Origin: QHXN01 sp963785125
GTDB taxonomy: Bacteria > Acidobacteriota > Blastocatellia > Pyrinomonadales > Pyrinomonadaceae
Direction: 5' to 3'
Assembly (NCBI GenBank): GCA_963785125.1
Contig: CAWATU010000008.1
Coordinates: forward strand, 1-64,000
Length of the DNA stretch: 64,000 nt
The notes under the pieces are model-generated. The model searched no databases, was not told where the DNA came from, and worked only from the letters and a program-made list of their open reading frames with translations. The translations under genes and the position numbers were made by a program. Shown here one piece after another: positions 8,082-16,771 of this stretch (position 1 is the stretch's first letter; each line of letters begins with the position of its first letter).

Positions 8082-9404
8082 TCATGCGCCGTAGAGGCGG
8101 ACGCGGAACTCGTCGTTGACGGCGTGTACGTCCGTCTTGCGTCCCGAGAAGAGGCGCGACTCGCGCAGGAGCATGGGCAGGCCGCCCGTGTGGAGACGCA
8201 GGCCGTAGGCCGGGTTCTGGAAGACGGACGCCGTCTGCGGGTTGAGCCGCTGCTGGATGCCGTAGCGGATGGCGCGCTGCGCGGCGGGCGCGAAGCCGGC
8301 CGTGCGGCGCGGGTTGGTGACCTCGATGGAGCTGTCGAAGACGTTGATGCGCGTCGTCACGCCCGGGAGCGCGAGGTCGCGGTGGACGAGCGCGTTCGCC
8401 AAAGCCTCCGCGAACACCCCGCGGTGATAGTTCGCGCGCGGCGCAACGGGCGACTCGGCCGGCGCCTCCACGCGCGTCTGGCGCGGCCGCTTCTCCCAGA
8501 GGTCGCAGTAGCGCTCGACGAAGCGCACGGCCGACTCGAAGAGCGTGTGGAGGTTGCCCGCAAGCTCGACCGCCTCGACCTTCGGCGCCTGCGTGTCGGC
8601 GCCCGCGTAGCGCGCGCAGAGCACGGTCGAGCGCGGGAGGAGCTGCGCCACGCGTTCGTCGCGCCCGAAGAGGAGGAGCCCCGCCACCGTCGGCGCCACG
8701 CGCTCCGTCAGAGACCCGGCGGCGGCCGGCACGGCGAGCAGCAGGTCGCGCTCAAGGACTTCCGCCGTCGGGTAGGCCGCGCCCGCCTTCGAGCCGGTCG
8801 AGTACGCGTCCGGCTCGAACTCGCGCACGAAGCTCCACAGGTGCGCCTCGTCGATGTCATCCACCTCGGCGCCGAGCGCGGCGACGTTCTCGTAAGTTAA
8901 GGGGCGCGCCTCGTCGAGGAGTGCCGACAACTCGTCGCGCGACGCCTCACGCTTCTCCGCGCCGAGGCGCAGGAAGTAACGTCCGTCCGACGTACGATAC
9001 GGCCGCCGCTTCCCTTCAATGTCTAAAGCGACGACGCGCAGGCCCGAGTCGAACGAGATGATGTCGATGAAGGGGAAGAGCGCGGGGTGTACGTCCTCGC
9101 GGCAGATACGGACGAGTTCGTCGCGGACGGCGTCGGCGTCGTCCACGCCCTCAACGCGCAGGTTGTCGTTGACGCCGAAGACGATGACGCCGCCACCCGT
9201 GTTGGCGAGCGCGACTATCCCTTGCGCGATGCGCTCGGGGTTCGAGAGTTTGACCTTGAGTTCGAGGAAGGTGTCCTCGCCGCCGCGGACGAGCGCCATC
9301 AGTTCCGAGCGCGAGGTCTGCGGCGCGGGCGTGGTCAGGTAGTCCTGAAAAGAACGAACCGGTGAGGGCTCGTGACGTTGGTTCCGGTATTTTCTGCGAG
9401 CCAT
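8082..9404 (-). CDS. AlbA_2/Schlafen-type putative transcriptional regulator
   Basis: Residues ~30-140 form an AlbA_2 (Schlafen AAA-4) domain: FLELKVKLSNPERIAQGIVALANTGGGVIVFGVND, here in pieces FLELK, ALANTGGG and FGVND. The middle carries TVAGLLLFGRDERVAQLLP. The C-terminal third has a degenerate GHKL-like ATPase motif HRGVFAEALANALVHRD followed by INVFDSSIEVTNPRR, the usual architecture of 'ATP-binding protein, putative DNA binding' regulators. The start MARRKYRNQRHEPS (9404) was preferred to a GTG at 9461 because the extra 19 residues look like translated leader. Such proteins are thought to be DNA-binding regulators; the target is unknown. Confidence 0.75.
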   Translation of the reverse strand: MARRKYRNQRHEPSPVRSFQDYLTTPAPQTSRSELMALVRGGEDTFLELKVKLSNPERIAQGIVALANTGGGVIVFGVNDNLRVEGVDDADAVRDELVRICREDVHPALFPFIDIISFDSGLRVVALDIEGKRRPYRTSDGRYFLRLGAEKREASRDELSALLDEARPLTYENVAALGAEVDDIDEAHLWSFVREFEPDAYSTGSKAGAAYPTAEVLERDLLLAVPAAAGSLTERVAPTVAGLLLFGRDERVAQLLPRSTVLCARYAGADTQAPKVEAVELAGNLHTLFESAVRFVERYCDLWEKRPRQTRVEAPAESPVAPRANYHRGVFAEALANALVHRDLALPGVTTRINVFDSSIEVTNPRRTAGFAPAAQRAIRYGIQQRLNPQTASVFQNPAYGLRLHTGGLPMLLRESRLFSGRKTDVHAVNDEFRVRLYGA

Positions 9405-9515
9405 TTGTGTAGGGGCGGGGCTCTTCTTCGCCCGCCCGGACGCTCGCACGGGCGGCGTCACTGGATTTGTGCAGTGTTCAGTTTTTAGGAGAACTTTAGT
9501 TCACTGAAAACTGCT

Positions 9516-11240
9516 TCAACCTATGATCTGCTCGTCCTCGCCGCCGGTGACGGCTTCGAGAACCTCCAGCTCGTGCCGCTCAAGCGAGCGTCCCTGGCGC
9601 GGGAGCATGAGCGCGTAGAAACCGACCGAGAGCAGCGCGAACGCGGCGAGTATAACATACTTGACGACATGGCTCCCCGCGAAGTGTCCGGCGGCGATGG
9701 CGGCTGCCGGCGGCAGCAGCAGCAGGAAGAAGAGCGGCACCAGCATCAACCCTGCCACGCCCGAGCGGTTCATGCGCTTGCCGAACTCGATGCGCTTCGG
9801 GAACTGCACAGAGAGCCAGTTGCCGAAGGGCGCGCACAGCGCCGCCGTCGTCACGAACGAGAGCAGCGCGAAGAGCAGCACGGGCAGCGACAGGTCGCGG
9901 ACGATTAACCCGCCGATACAGAGGCCGACCGCCGCCAGCAGCAGCGCGATGAGCGTGACGGCCGCATTCTTCGCCAGCAGCACCGTCCTCCGGCTCACGG
10001 GCGACAGCACCAGCGCGCGCATCCCCGACCCATCGTAACCGAACAGGTTCGTCGAGACCGGCGCGACGAGCATGAAAATGTAGACCACGCCGAAGACCGT
10101 GCCCGCCCCCTCTGCGTAAGGTGTAAGCGGCCCGAGGAGCCGTTGCCCGCTCGTGCCCGCCGGCCCCATCCGCAAAAGCATCGTCAGCGCCACCGCCATC
10201 AACGCGATGACGCGCAGTTGCGCGTTCCTCAAAGCGTAGCGCACCTCTTTCTCGAAGAGCGCCGAGAACTGCGGCGACGCGAAGGGTAACTGCCATCCCG
10301 CGTAAGCCGCTTCGCGCGCGGCGGCGGGAGCAACGCCCGCCGTCGAAGCCCTTGACGCCGCGCGTTTCGCGCCGCCTCCTCCTCCGCCCCCCGCGCCGAG
10401 CGCCGTGCGACGCGCGACGCGATACGCGAGCAGCACGCACGCGACGGCGTACGCGGTCAGCGTCAGGGTTGAGAGGCCGAGCGCCGACACGTCTCCCGCT
10501 AAGAGTCCACGCGCGAGCGCGTCGGCGGCCGCGCCCGGCGGCGTCCAGCGCGCGCCTTCGAGAAAGCGCGGGTGCCTTTCAAGCAGCGGCAACAACTTCC
10601 CCATCAGCCCGCCCGTCATCCCGAACGCTACCCCGAGCAGCCCGAGCACCGACCCGAGCAACGCGACCACCGTCTCGCCGCGCGTCCGCTGCGCCTGCAT
10701 AATGGCGCCGACGCCCACCGACAGAAGCTTCGAGAAGGAGAGCCCGAAGGCCACCGCCACGAACGCGACCGCGAGCCCCGCCGCAAGGTGCCCGCGCCCA
10801 AGCCCGACTCCTACACACAGCGCGAAGAGCGACGGCACGACGAAGACCGACGTGAGGTTCATCAGGTCGCTCAGGAAGTCGAAGGCGAAGAGGCGCCCGA
10901 GCGAGACCGGATAGAGCAGCATCCGCGCGGGCTCGAAGCGGCTCCCGCCGCCGAGCGCGAGCGGCATCAGCGCCCACATCACGTACATGACCGTGAAGAC
11001 GAAGAGCAGCACGGCGAAGCCCGTGCTCAACTCGCGCGCGCCCAAGCCCCCGCGCTCCACCGTGTGCGCCGAGAGAAAGTAGGCGCCCACGCCCACGCCG
11101 GTCGCCATCGCCAGCGACAGCCCGAGCCCCGCCAGCATCCCGAGCGCCGCCGCCAGGCGCCCCGCCACCGCCCTGCGCGAGCGCAGAGAGTTACGCACCA
11201 ACGTCCACTTCAACCAGATGAGCGCGAAGAGTTGTGACAT
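9516..11240 (-). CDS. ABC-2 type exporter permease, large
   Basis: A 574-residue polytopic membrane protein beginning MSQLFALIWLKWTLVRNSLR. There are about 12 hydrophobic segments in two halves of six, separated by a Gly/Ala-rich linker (GAGGGGGGGAKRAASRAS, ~residue 290). The second half has FSALFEKEVRYALRNAQLR, the interfacial helix typical of ABC-2 permeases, and NLFGYDGSGMRALVLSPVSRR, a hallmark of this permease group. It would need a separate ATPase, but none is encoded beside it: downstream lies the AlbA-type gene and upstream a divergent DinB-like gene. The substrate is unknown. Confidence 0.8.
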   Translation of the reverse strand: MSQLFALIWLKWTLVRNSLRSRRAVAGRLAAALGMLAGLGLSLAMATGVGVGAYFLSAHTVERGGLGARELSTGFAVLLFVFTVMYVMWALMPLALGGGSRFEPARMLLYPVSLGRLFAFDFLSDLMNLTSVFVVPSLFALCVGVGLGRGHLAAGLAVAFVAVAFGLSFSKLLSVGVGAIMQAQRTRGETVVALLGSVLGLLGVAFGMTGGLMGKLLPLLERHPRFLEGARWTPPGAAADALARGLLAGDVSALGLSTLTLTAYAVACVLLAYRVARRTALGAGGGGGGGAKRAASRASTAGVAPAAAREAAYAGWQLPFASPQFSALFEKEVRYALRNAQLRVIALMAVALTMLLRMGPAGTSGQRLLGPLTPYAEGAGTVFGVVYIFMLVAPVSTNLFGYDGSGMRALVLSPVSRRTVLLAKNAAVTLIALLLAAVGLCIGGLIVRDLSLPVLLFALLSFVTTAALCAPFGNWLSVQFPKRIEFGKRMNRSGVAGLMLVPLFFLLLLPPAAAIAAGHFAGSHVVKYVILAAFALLSVGFYALMLPRQGRSLERHELEVLEAVTGGEDEQIIG

Positions 11241-11265
11241 AGGTTTATTTCCGAACCCGCGGCGT

Positions 11266-11271
11266 TATAAT
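11266..11271 (+). promoter_or_regulatory. -10 box upstream of the DinB-like gene
   Basis: A perfect TATAAT at 11266-11271 in the divergent space between the permease and the DinB-like gene; the -35 candidate 16 bp upstream (TTTATT, 11244-11249) is weak. Confidence 0.5.
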
Positions 11272-11316
11272 ACGTCTCCCGAGGTTTTTGAAAAACAGAC
11301 AGATAGGAAAAGAACC

Positions 11317-11880
11317 ATGACCGACTCGCTTGCCGAACACTTTTTGCAGGACGCCGTGCGCGTCTTCCGTGGCCAGAAGAAGCTCGCCGACGGGGCCATC
11401 GCGCAGGTCTCGGATGAAGAGTTCTTCCACACCATCGACGCGGAGTCGAACAGCATCGCTCTCATCATGAAGCACATGGCCGGCAACATGCGCTCGCGCT
11501 GGACGGACTTCTTAACGTCCGACGGCGAGAAGCCCGACCGCCACCGCGACTCGGAGTTTTTCGTCGAGGGCGAAGACCGCAAGGCGATTGAAGAGCGTTG
11601 GGAGGCGGGCTGGCGCACGGTCTTCGAGACGCTCGAATCCCTCAAGCCCGAAGAGATCAACCGTCCCGTCACCATCCGCGGCGAGCCGCACACAATCGTC
11701 GAGGCCGTCAACCGGCAACTCTCGCACTACGGCCAGCACGCCGGGCAGATCGTCTTCCTCGCCAAGCACCTCAAGTCCTCCGACTGGAAGACGCTCAGCA
11801 TCGCGCGCGGGCATTCCGAAGACTTCAACAAAGGTTCGGAGGGCTCGACCGGCAGTTACACGAAGGGCGCCCTTAAATGA
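11317..11880 (+). CDS. DinB-like DUF1572 family protein
   Basis: The start MTDSLAEHFLQDAVRVFRGQ at 11317 has AGGAAAAGAACC upstream; longer frames read into the promoter. The 187-residue protein is a four-helix-bundle DinB/DUF1572 type: SIALIMKHMAGNMRSRWTDF carries the first metal-ligand His, and ILEAVNRQLSHYGQHAGQIVFLAKHL (as TIVEAVNRQLSHYGQHAG here) carries the other two. Relatives include bacillithiol-dependent transferases and uncharacterised metalloproteins; the thiol substrate in this organism is unknown. The stop overlaps the folK start (ATGA), so the two are co-translated. Confidence 0.85.
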   Translation: MTDSLAEHFLQDAVRVFRGQKKLADGAIAQVSDEEFFHTIDAESNSIALIMKHMAGNMRSRWTDFLTSDGEKPDRHRDSEFFVEGEDRKAIEERWEAGWRTVFETLESLKPEEINRPVTIRGEPHTIVEAVNRQLSHYGQHAGQIVFLAKHLKSSDWKTLSIARGHSEDFNKGSEGSTGSYTKGALK

Positions 11881-12380
11881 CGACCCCGCTCCGCGCCTAC
11901 GTCGGGATGGGCTCGAACCTCGGCGACCGTGCGGGGAACCTTCTGCTGGCGTTACGCGGGATGGCGAAGGCGGGGCTGAGCGTCGCGCGGCTCTCGTCGG
12001 TCTACGAGACCGAGCCGGCCGGCGTCCTCGAAGAGCAGCCCGCCTTCCTTAACATGGTGGCCGAACTCTTCGGGCCGCTCCCCGAGCCCGTCGAGTTGCT
12101 CCGGCTCCTGCTCGACATCGAACTCTCACTCGGCCGCCGACGCCCGCGCCCGCTCGCGCCGCGCACGCTCGACCTCGACCTGCTGCTCTACGGAACGCAA
12201 GTCTTCGAGACGGAGTCGCTCACGCTCCCGCACCCGCGTCTCCACCAACGCCGCTTCGTCCTCGCCCCGCTCGCCGAACTGATTCCTGACGCGCGACACC
12301 CCTTGCTCGAAACGACCTTCGCCCGACTCCTCGCCGCCGCCCCCGAACGCCCCTACGCACGACTGTGGGAGCCGACCTGA
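11877..12380 (+). CDS. folK: 2-amino-4-hydroxy-6-hydroxymethyldihydropteridine pyrophosphokinase
   Basis: HPPK transfers pyrophosphate from ATP to 6-hydroxymethyl-dihydropterin in folate synthesis. The 167-residue protein has the family signatures YVGMGSNLGDR at the N-terminus, VYETEPAG and FLNMVAEL, the RPRPLAPRTLDLDLLLYG motif that holds the two Mg-binding Asp residues, and LPHPRLHQRRFVLAPLAEL with the catalytic Arg/His loop. It is translationally coupled to the DinB-like gene by an ATGA overlap. The closely following pan genes have their own promoter, so folK ends this short transcript. Confidence 0.95.
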   Translation: MTTPLRAYVGMGSNLGDRAGNLLLALRGMAKAGLSVARLSSVYETEPAGVLEEQPAFLNMVAELFGPLPEPVELLRLLLDIELSLGRRRPRPLAPRTLDLDLLLYGTQVFETESLTLPHPRLHQRRFVLAPLAELIPDARHPLLETTFARLLAAAPERPYARLWEPT

Positions 12381-12394
12381 TTTATTCATTTACC

Positions 12395-12447
12395 CATTGG
12401 GTCATCGGTTCATTTGCCCAATCGGTAAATGAACCGATGACCCAATG
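12395..12447. repeat. Perfect 21-bp inverted repeat between folK and panB
   Basis: Arms 12395-12415 and 12427-12447 are exact reverse complements (CATTGGGTCATCGGTTCATTT) with an 11-nt loop that itself repeats CCCAATCGGT. Further CCCAAT words follow at 12448-12453. It sits after the folK stop and before the panB promoter and may serve as terminator; there is no T-run. Confidence 0.8.
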
Positions 12448-12471
12448 ACCCAATCTCTTCACCCTTTTCCC

Positions 12472-12500
12472 TTGCCCCCCCGGTGAGGTCTGCCTATAAT
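12472..12500 (+). promoter_or_regulatory. Sigma70-type promoter of panB
   Basis: TTGCCC (12472-12477), 17-bp spacer, TATAAT (12495-12500). Start predicted near 12507, giving a leader of about 140 nt. Confidence 0.75.
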
Positions 12501-12647
12501 TTGGCGCTCTCAAATTTGCCGACTCAAGAACGCGAGCGTACACTATCGCCAACATGCGCCGCCGAACACTTCTGCCGTCAACCGAATTCCTCGTCGCCCC
12601 GGTCTGCACAGACTGACCAGCCCGAACACAGAGAGAACACACACGCA

Positions 12648-13544
12648 ATGGTCTATCTCAAACAGCAGCGCCCCGAGAAGGTGACCGTACCCTCAGTCCG
12701 CCAGAGCAAGGAGCGCGGCGAGAAGCTGGTCTGCCTGACGGCCTACGACTACCCGACCGCCCGCATCGTGGACGAGGCCGGCACCGACATCATCCTCGTC
12801 GGCGATAGTTTGGGGAACGTCGTGCTCGGCTACGACTCGACGGTGCCCGTCACGCTCGAAGAGATGCTCCACCACGCACGCGCCGTGCGCCGCGGGACGG
12901 AGCGCGCGCTGCTCGTCGTCGATATGCCCTACGGCACGTACCACACCGGCCCCGAAGACGCCGTCCGCGCGGCGCTCCGGCTCGTCAAGGAGGGCGGCGC
13001 CGAGGCCGTCAAGCTCGAAGGTGGCCGCGACCGCGTCGAGACCGTCCGCCGCCTCGTCGCCGCGGAGATTCCCGTGATGGGGCACCTCGGCTTAACGCCA
13101 CAGTCTTTGAACAAGCTCGGCAGCTACCGTTTGCAGGCGAAGACGGCCGACGCTGCGCGCGCACTTGTCGAGGATGCGCGCGCGCTCGAAGAAGCGGGCG
13201 CCTTCGCCGTCGTCCTCGAAGTCGTCCCGCGTGAGATCGCGCGCGAGGTCACCGCCGCGCTCCACATCCCGACCATCGGCATCGGGGCGGGCGCCGACTG
13301 CGACGCGCAGATTCTCGTCACGCATGACCTGCTCGGCCTCTCCTTCAGCAAGACGAGCCCGCGCTTCGTGCGCCAGTACGCCAACGTTCGCGAAGCGATG
13401 AACGAGGCTTTCCAGGCTTACGCCGACGACGTGCGCTCCGGCGCCTTCCCTTCCGACGAATACTCATACCCACTCCCCGCCGACGCCGCCGCCGAACTCG
13501 GCCTCCAGCGCAACGCGGGCGACGAGGAGACGAAGAAGCAGTGA
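12648..13544 (+). CDS. panB: 3-methyl-2-oxobutanoate hydroxymethyltransferase (ketopantoate hydroxymethyltransferase)
   Basis: Adds a hydroxymethyl group from methylene-THF to alpha-ketoisovalerate, the first step to pantothenate. The ATG at 12648 was chosen because the upstream frame runs through the promoter. The 298-residue TIM-barrel protein shows KLVCLTAYDYPTARIVDEAG, VGDSLGNVVLGYDST (metal-binding Asp), VDMPYGTYH, AVKLEGG (metal-binding Glu), PVMGHLGLTPQS and IPTIGIGAGADCDAQILV with the family GIGAG and the catalytic Glu in VVLEVVP. The C-terminus ends KKQ-stop, and the stop codon is the first word of a GGTGAAT/GGTAAAT repeat hairpin. panC follows 66 bp later. Confidence 0.97.
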   Translation: MVYLKQQRPEKVTVPSVRQSKERGEKLVCLTAYDYPTARIVDEAGTDIILVGDSLGNVVLGYDSTVPVTLEEMLHHARAVRRGTERALLVVDMPYGTYHTGPEDAVRAALRLVKEGGAEAVKLEGGRDRVETVRRLVAAEIPVMGHLGLTPQSLNKLGSYRLQAKTADAARALVEDARALEEAGAFAVVLEVVPREIAREVTAALHIPTIGIGAGADCDAQILVTHDLLGLSFSKTSPRFVRQYANVREAMNEAFQAYADDVRSGAFPSDEYSYPLPADAAAELGLQRNAGDEETKKQ

Positions 13545-13607
13545 ATGGTGAATGGTAAATGGTGAATAGATAAAAACCATTTACCATTTACCATTTACTA
13601 TTCACCA
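13542..13607. repeat. Heptamer-word inverted repeat, GGTAAAT/GGTGAAT family, panB-panC
   Basis: Left arm 13542-13568 is a run of TGAATGG/TAAATGG words that begins in the panB stop codon. Right arm 13577-13606 is the complement (ACCATTT, ACTATTC, ACC words), ending just before the panC ATG at 13611. The arms are imperfect complements around an AT-rich loop. Same words occur at 32697, 39392 and 52396. Confidence 0.85.
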
Positions 13608-13610
13608 CAC

Positions 13611-14522
13611 ATGGAAATCATCAACCGCAGACAGCGGATGGCGAGTGTCGCGAGGAAACTGCGGCGCGAGGAGGACAAGACCATCGGGCTCGTGCCCACG
13701 ATGGGCGCGCTGCACGAGGGGCACCTCAGTTTAGTGCGCGAGGCGCGGCGGATGTGCGATGTCGTCATCGTCTCGGTCTTCGTCAACCCGACGCAGTTCG
13801 GCCCTTCGGAGGACTTCACGCGTTACCCGCGCGACCTGACGGGCGACACGACCAAGCTCGCCGACTACAACGTCGATTACATCTTCGCCCCGCCGGTCGA
13901 GGAGGTCTACCCGAAGGGCTTCGCGACCTACGTCACGGTCGAGGGGCTCTCCGAGACGATGGAGGGCGTGGCGCGCCCCGGCCACTTTCGCGGCGTCGCC
14001 ACCGTCCTGACCGTCCTCTTCAACTCCGTCCGCCCCGACTTCGCCTTCTTCGGGCAGAAGGACGCGCAGCAGACGCTCGTCGTCAAACGGCTCGTGCGCG
14101 ACCTCGCCTTCGACATCGAGGTCGTCGTCCTCCCCACCATCCGCGAGCAGACGGGACTGGCTCTCTCCTCGCGCAACGCCTACCTCTCGGACGAACAGCA
14201 CAGGGCGGCGGCCGTGCTCTACCGCGGTCTGTCACAGGCGCGGGAGGTCTACCTCGAAGGCGAGCGCTCCGCCAAGCGTCTGGCTGAAACCGTGCGCGCG
14301 CAGGTGGAGGCCGAGCCCCTTGCGCGGCTCGAATACGTCGGGGTCGTGGACGCCGAGACGATGGAGAAGTACGACCGGCTCCCCGAAGACCGCCCCGTCC
14401 TCATCGCCATCGCCGCGCAGGTCGGCAAGACGCGCCTCATCGACAACCTCGTCATCCAGCCCGCCCGCCAGAAGAGCCACGGCACGGGGAGGCTGACGCC
14501 CCCGGAAGGCCGTGAACTGTGA
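13611..14522 (+). CDS. panC: Pantothenate synthetase (pantoate-beta-alanine ligase)
   Basis: Condenses pantoate and beta-alanine with ATP via pantoyl adenylate. 303 residues, slightly longer than the usual ~280 through a basic C-terminal tail. Signatures: VPTMGALHEGHLSLV (HIGH-like motif), VSVFVNPTQFGPSEDF, FFGQKDAQQTLVVKRLV, and SSRNAYLS (KMSKS-equivalent); LPTIREQTGLALSSRN has Gln-Thr where most have Asp-Gly-, a minor variation. It follows panB, from which it is separated by a repeat hairpin that brings the right arm to within four bases of the start. No Shine-Dalgarno is left between hairpin and ATG, so translation may be leader-structure dependent. Confidence 0.97.
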   Translation: MEIINRRQRMASVARKLRREEDKTIGLVPTMGALHEGHLSLVREARRMCDVVIVSVFVNPTQFGPSEDFTRYPRDLTGDTTKLADYNVDYIFAPPVEEVYPKGFATYVTVEGLSETMEGVARPGHFRGVATVLTVLFNSVRPDFAFFGQKDAQQTLVVKRLVRDLAFDIEVVVLPTIREQTGLALSSRNAYLSDEQHRAAAVLYRGLSQAREVYLEGERSAKRLAETVRAQVEAEPLARLEYVGVVDAETMEKYDRLPEDRPVLIAIAAQVGKTRLIDNLVIQPARQKSHGTGRLTPPEGREL

Positions 14523-14629
14523 ACCGCGAGCCGTGACAAGTTAATGCCGTGAACCGTGAGCGTTGACAAGGAAAGGACTCTCTTTTAGAACTGTCTCTTA
14601 CTGGTCACGGTTTACGGCTCACGGTTGAC
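14521..14629. repeat. Inverted repeat of GTGAACCGTGAGCC words after panC
   Basis: Left arm 14521-14567 contains two runs of GAACCGCGAGCCGTGAC / GAACCGTGAGCG; right arm 14603-14629 reads GGTCACGGTTTACGGCTCACGG, the complement. The left arm starts at the panC stop codon. Likely panC terminator; different word set from the panB-panC hairpin. Confidence 0.75.
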
Positions 14630-14641
14630 GCCTCGTAAGGC

Positions 14642-14669
14642 TTGCGGGAGCGCGGCTTTGCTGTATAAT
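14642..14669 (+). promoter_or_regulatory. Sigma70-type promoter of the FHA-protease/kinase block
   Basis: TTGCGG (14642-14647), 16-bp spacer, perfect TATAAT (14664-14669). Start predicted near 14676, leaving a leader of about 370 nt. Confidence 0.65.
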
Positions 14670-14675
14670 CTGCCG

Positions 14676-15047
14676 CCGTGACAGAGGCAGGACGAGCGAC
14701 CCCCGACGCCGCCGGCCGCCCTTCGCCGTTTGAGGGCGCGCAGGTTCACATGTGACTTTCAAGCATTAAACTTACCCGCCCGCGGTAACAATCTTGAAAC
14801 AGAACGCATACGTCGCTCGCCACCGCCGCCTCGTGCGTCGCCCCGGTGCGGGGGCAACCTTCAGCTTTTTAAGTTGAGCCCGCCCACGCCCGTTTCACGC
14901 GTTAACCATCGACACAGGATACCGCCGCCGCCGCAACCCGAGAGTGACCGACGCCGTCAGCAGTTAAAGGGCAGCGAGCCGGACGCCACGCGCGGCGCCT
15001 CGGCGGCGTTATGACCGTCCAGAGCTAGACCCTGAAGGAGACCATCC
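14676..15047 (+). other. Long untranslated leader before the FHA-protease gene
   Basis: About 370 nt between the predicted transcription start and the ATG at 15048. No convincing coding frame: the only frame of any length (14730-15014) has Arg/Pro-rich shadow composition. Small stems are visible (CCCCGGTGCGGGGG near 14840; CAGCTTTTTAAGTTG near 14865). I do not recognise a known riboswitch. GAAGGAGAC at 15033-15041 is the ribosome site of the next gene. Confidence 0.5.
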
Positions 15048-16766
15048 ATGGAACGCATCGTTCTCAAGCACCTTAGCGGCTCGAAGGCCAATCAGGTGGA
15101 AGAGTTCCCGCTCAACCACGTCAAGGAGATAATCCTCGGGCGTGATCCCTCGTCAACGGTGAAGTATGACCCCGACCGCGATGACCTCGTCGGGCGTCAG
15201 CACGCCAAGATCACACAGGACCCGAACGACCCTTCCCAGTTCATCGTCTCCGACATGAACAGCCGCAACGGGACGTTTGTGAACAGGCAGCGCATCACGG
15301 GCACCGTCCGCGTCAACCCGGGCGACGTGGTGCAGCTCGGCCCCGGCGGCCCCGAGTTCGTCTTCGAGATCGAGCCGCGTCCCGCCGGCGCCACCAAGGC
15401 CACGCGCGTCGTGCAGGCCGGCCCGACCGCCCCGGCCACGCGCGTCCCCGGCGGCCCGCCCCCGACGGGCGGCCCCGGCTTCCCGCAGACCACGCCCGCG
15501 CCGCAGCAGCAGTCGCACGGCGTCGGCAAGGCCACGGTCGAGCGCATCGTCTCCCAGAACGTGCAGCAGGCCAAGAAGAGCCAGAGCCGCACCTACCTCG
15601 CGGTCATCGCGGTGGTGGTCGTCCTCTTCCTCGGCGTCACGGCCGTGGGCGGCTTCTTCCTCTGGCGCAGCATGTCGGGAGCGTCGCAGGCGGTCCAGCA
15701 GGCGGCCCAGACTCAGGTCGATACGCTCAAGAAGGGTCTCGACGAGGCGAAGGCCACCGAAGCGGCCGCCGCCTCGATGAAGCCGGCCGACGTGGTCAAG
15801 ACCTACGGCGCGGCCGTCGTCAAGATCGACGTGGCGTGGAAACTCGTCTCGCAGCAAGGCAACGGGCTCGTCTACCATCAGTACACGGTCTACAACGGCC
15901 GCCCGGCCGCGCTCTACGTCCGCACCCCGAATGGCTCGATTGAGCCGTACCTGACCTACAACTCGAACAACCTGAATGTCGGCATTGGCGGACGCCACAC
16001 CGGCTCGGGCTTCGCGGTCTCCTCGGACGGCTTCATCCTGACGAACCGTCACGTAGCGGCCGCGTGGGAGTCGTCCTATCAGTTCCCGCCGTCGGCCGAC
16101 AACGGCATCCTCGTCGCGCAGGGTCCCGACGGCAAGATGACGCCCGTCGCCGCCGTGCCGACGGCGCCGGCCAACTGGATTCCCGCGCAGTCGAAGCAGG
16201 ACGGCATCTCTTACGACGGCCGCAACGACCACCTCGACGTGCTCTTCGCGAAGTCGGAGCGCAGGCTCACGGGCAAGCTCTCGGCGGTCAGCCCGCGCCA
16301 CGACGTGGCGATGATTAAGGTGGACAGCCCCGGCACCCTGCCCGCAGTCGAGATCAACGACAACTACGAGTCGATCCAGGCGGGCGAGACCTCCATCGTG
16401 CTCGGCTACCCGGCCATCTCGGCCCCCGTCTACGGCATCGTCAAGTCGCAGGACCCGATGAACACCGAAACGAAGGGCATCGAGATTCCCGACCCGACGG
16501 TGACGGTCGGCAACATCGGCCGCGTCTACCGCAGCAACGAGGGCAGCGGCGGCCCGTCGGTCGGCGCCGAGAAGACAACTGTCTCGGTCATCGGCGACTC
16601 GTACCAGTTGCAGATCAACACGACCGGCGGCGGCAACTCGGGCGGCCCCGTCTTCGACGATCACGGCCGCGTGATCGGCATTTTCTACGCCGGCCTCTCC
16701 GACGGCCGCACGGCCGTCACCTTCGCTGTCCCCATCCGCTACGGCAAGGAGTTGATGGGCAAGTAG
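15048..16766 (+). CDS. FHA domain - transmembrane helix - trypsin-like serine protease fusion
   Basis: 572 residues. Residues ~1-110 are an FHA (phosphothreonine-binding) domain: GRDP at 31-34, RQHAKI near 50, NSRNGTFVN at 71-79. A Pro/Thr-rich linker follows (to ~175), then one membrane helix (~183-207, AVIAVVVVLFLGVTAVGGFF) and a short coiled segment (QAAQTQVDTLKKGLDEAKA). The C-terminal half is an S1-type protease: His335 in LTNRHVAAAW, Asp419 in RHDVAMIKV, Ser531 in GGGNSGGPVFD. The topology predicted is FHA in the cytosol and protease outside. It heads a run with two Ser/Thr kinases and a PP2C phosphatase, so a kinase-phosphorylated partner is the obvious FHA ligand (inference). Ribosome site GAAGGAGACC. 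Confidence 0.88.
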   Translation: MERIVLKHLSGSKANQVEEFPLNHVKEIILGRDPSSTVKYDPDRDDLVGRQHAKITQDPNDPSQFIVSDMNSRNGTFVNRQRITGTVRVNPGDVVQLGPGGPEFVFEIEPRPAGATKATRVVQAGPTAPATRVPGGPPPTGGPGFPQTTPAPQQQSHGVGKATVERIVSQNVQQAKKSQSRTYLAVIAVVVVLFLGVTAVGGFFLWRSMSGASQAVQQAAQTQVDTLKKGLDEAKATEAAAASMKPADVVKTYGAAVVKIDVAWKLVSQQGNGLVYHQYTVYNGRPAALYVRTPNGSIEPYLTYNSNNLNVGIGGRHTGSGFAVSSDGFILTNRHVAAAWESSYQFPPSADNGILVAQGPDGKMTPVAAVPTAPANWIPAQSKQDGISYDGRNDHLDVLFAKSERRLTGKLSAVSPRHDVAMIKVDSPGTLPAVEINDNYESIQAGETSIVLGYPAISAPVYGIVKSQDPMNTETKGIEIPDPTVTVGNIGRVYRSNEGSGGPSVGAEKTTVSVIGDSYQLQINTTGGGNSGGPVFDDHGRVIGIFYAGLSDGRTAVTFAVPIRYGKELMGK

Positions 16767-16771
16767 GTTGA

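Noticed and set aside
6969..11237. Long antisense open frames over P450, SGNH, AlbA-type and permease genes
   Set aside because: Arg/Ala/Pro/Gly-rich shadow composition produced by high third-position GC; no domains or ribosome sites.
14730..15014. Small gene in the leader of the FHA-protease gene
   Set aside because: Arg/Pro-rich translation without homology or ribosome site; treated as leader.
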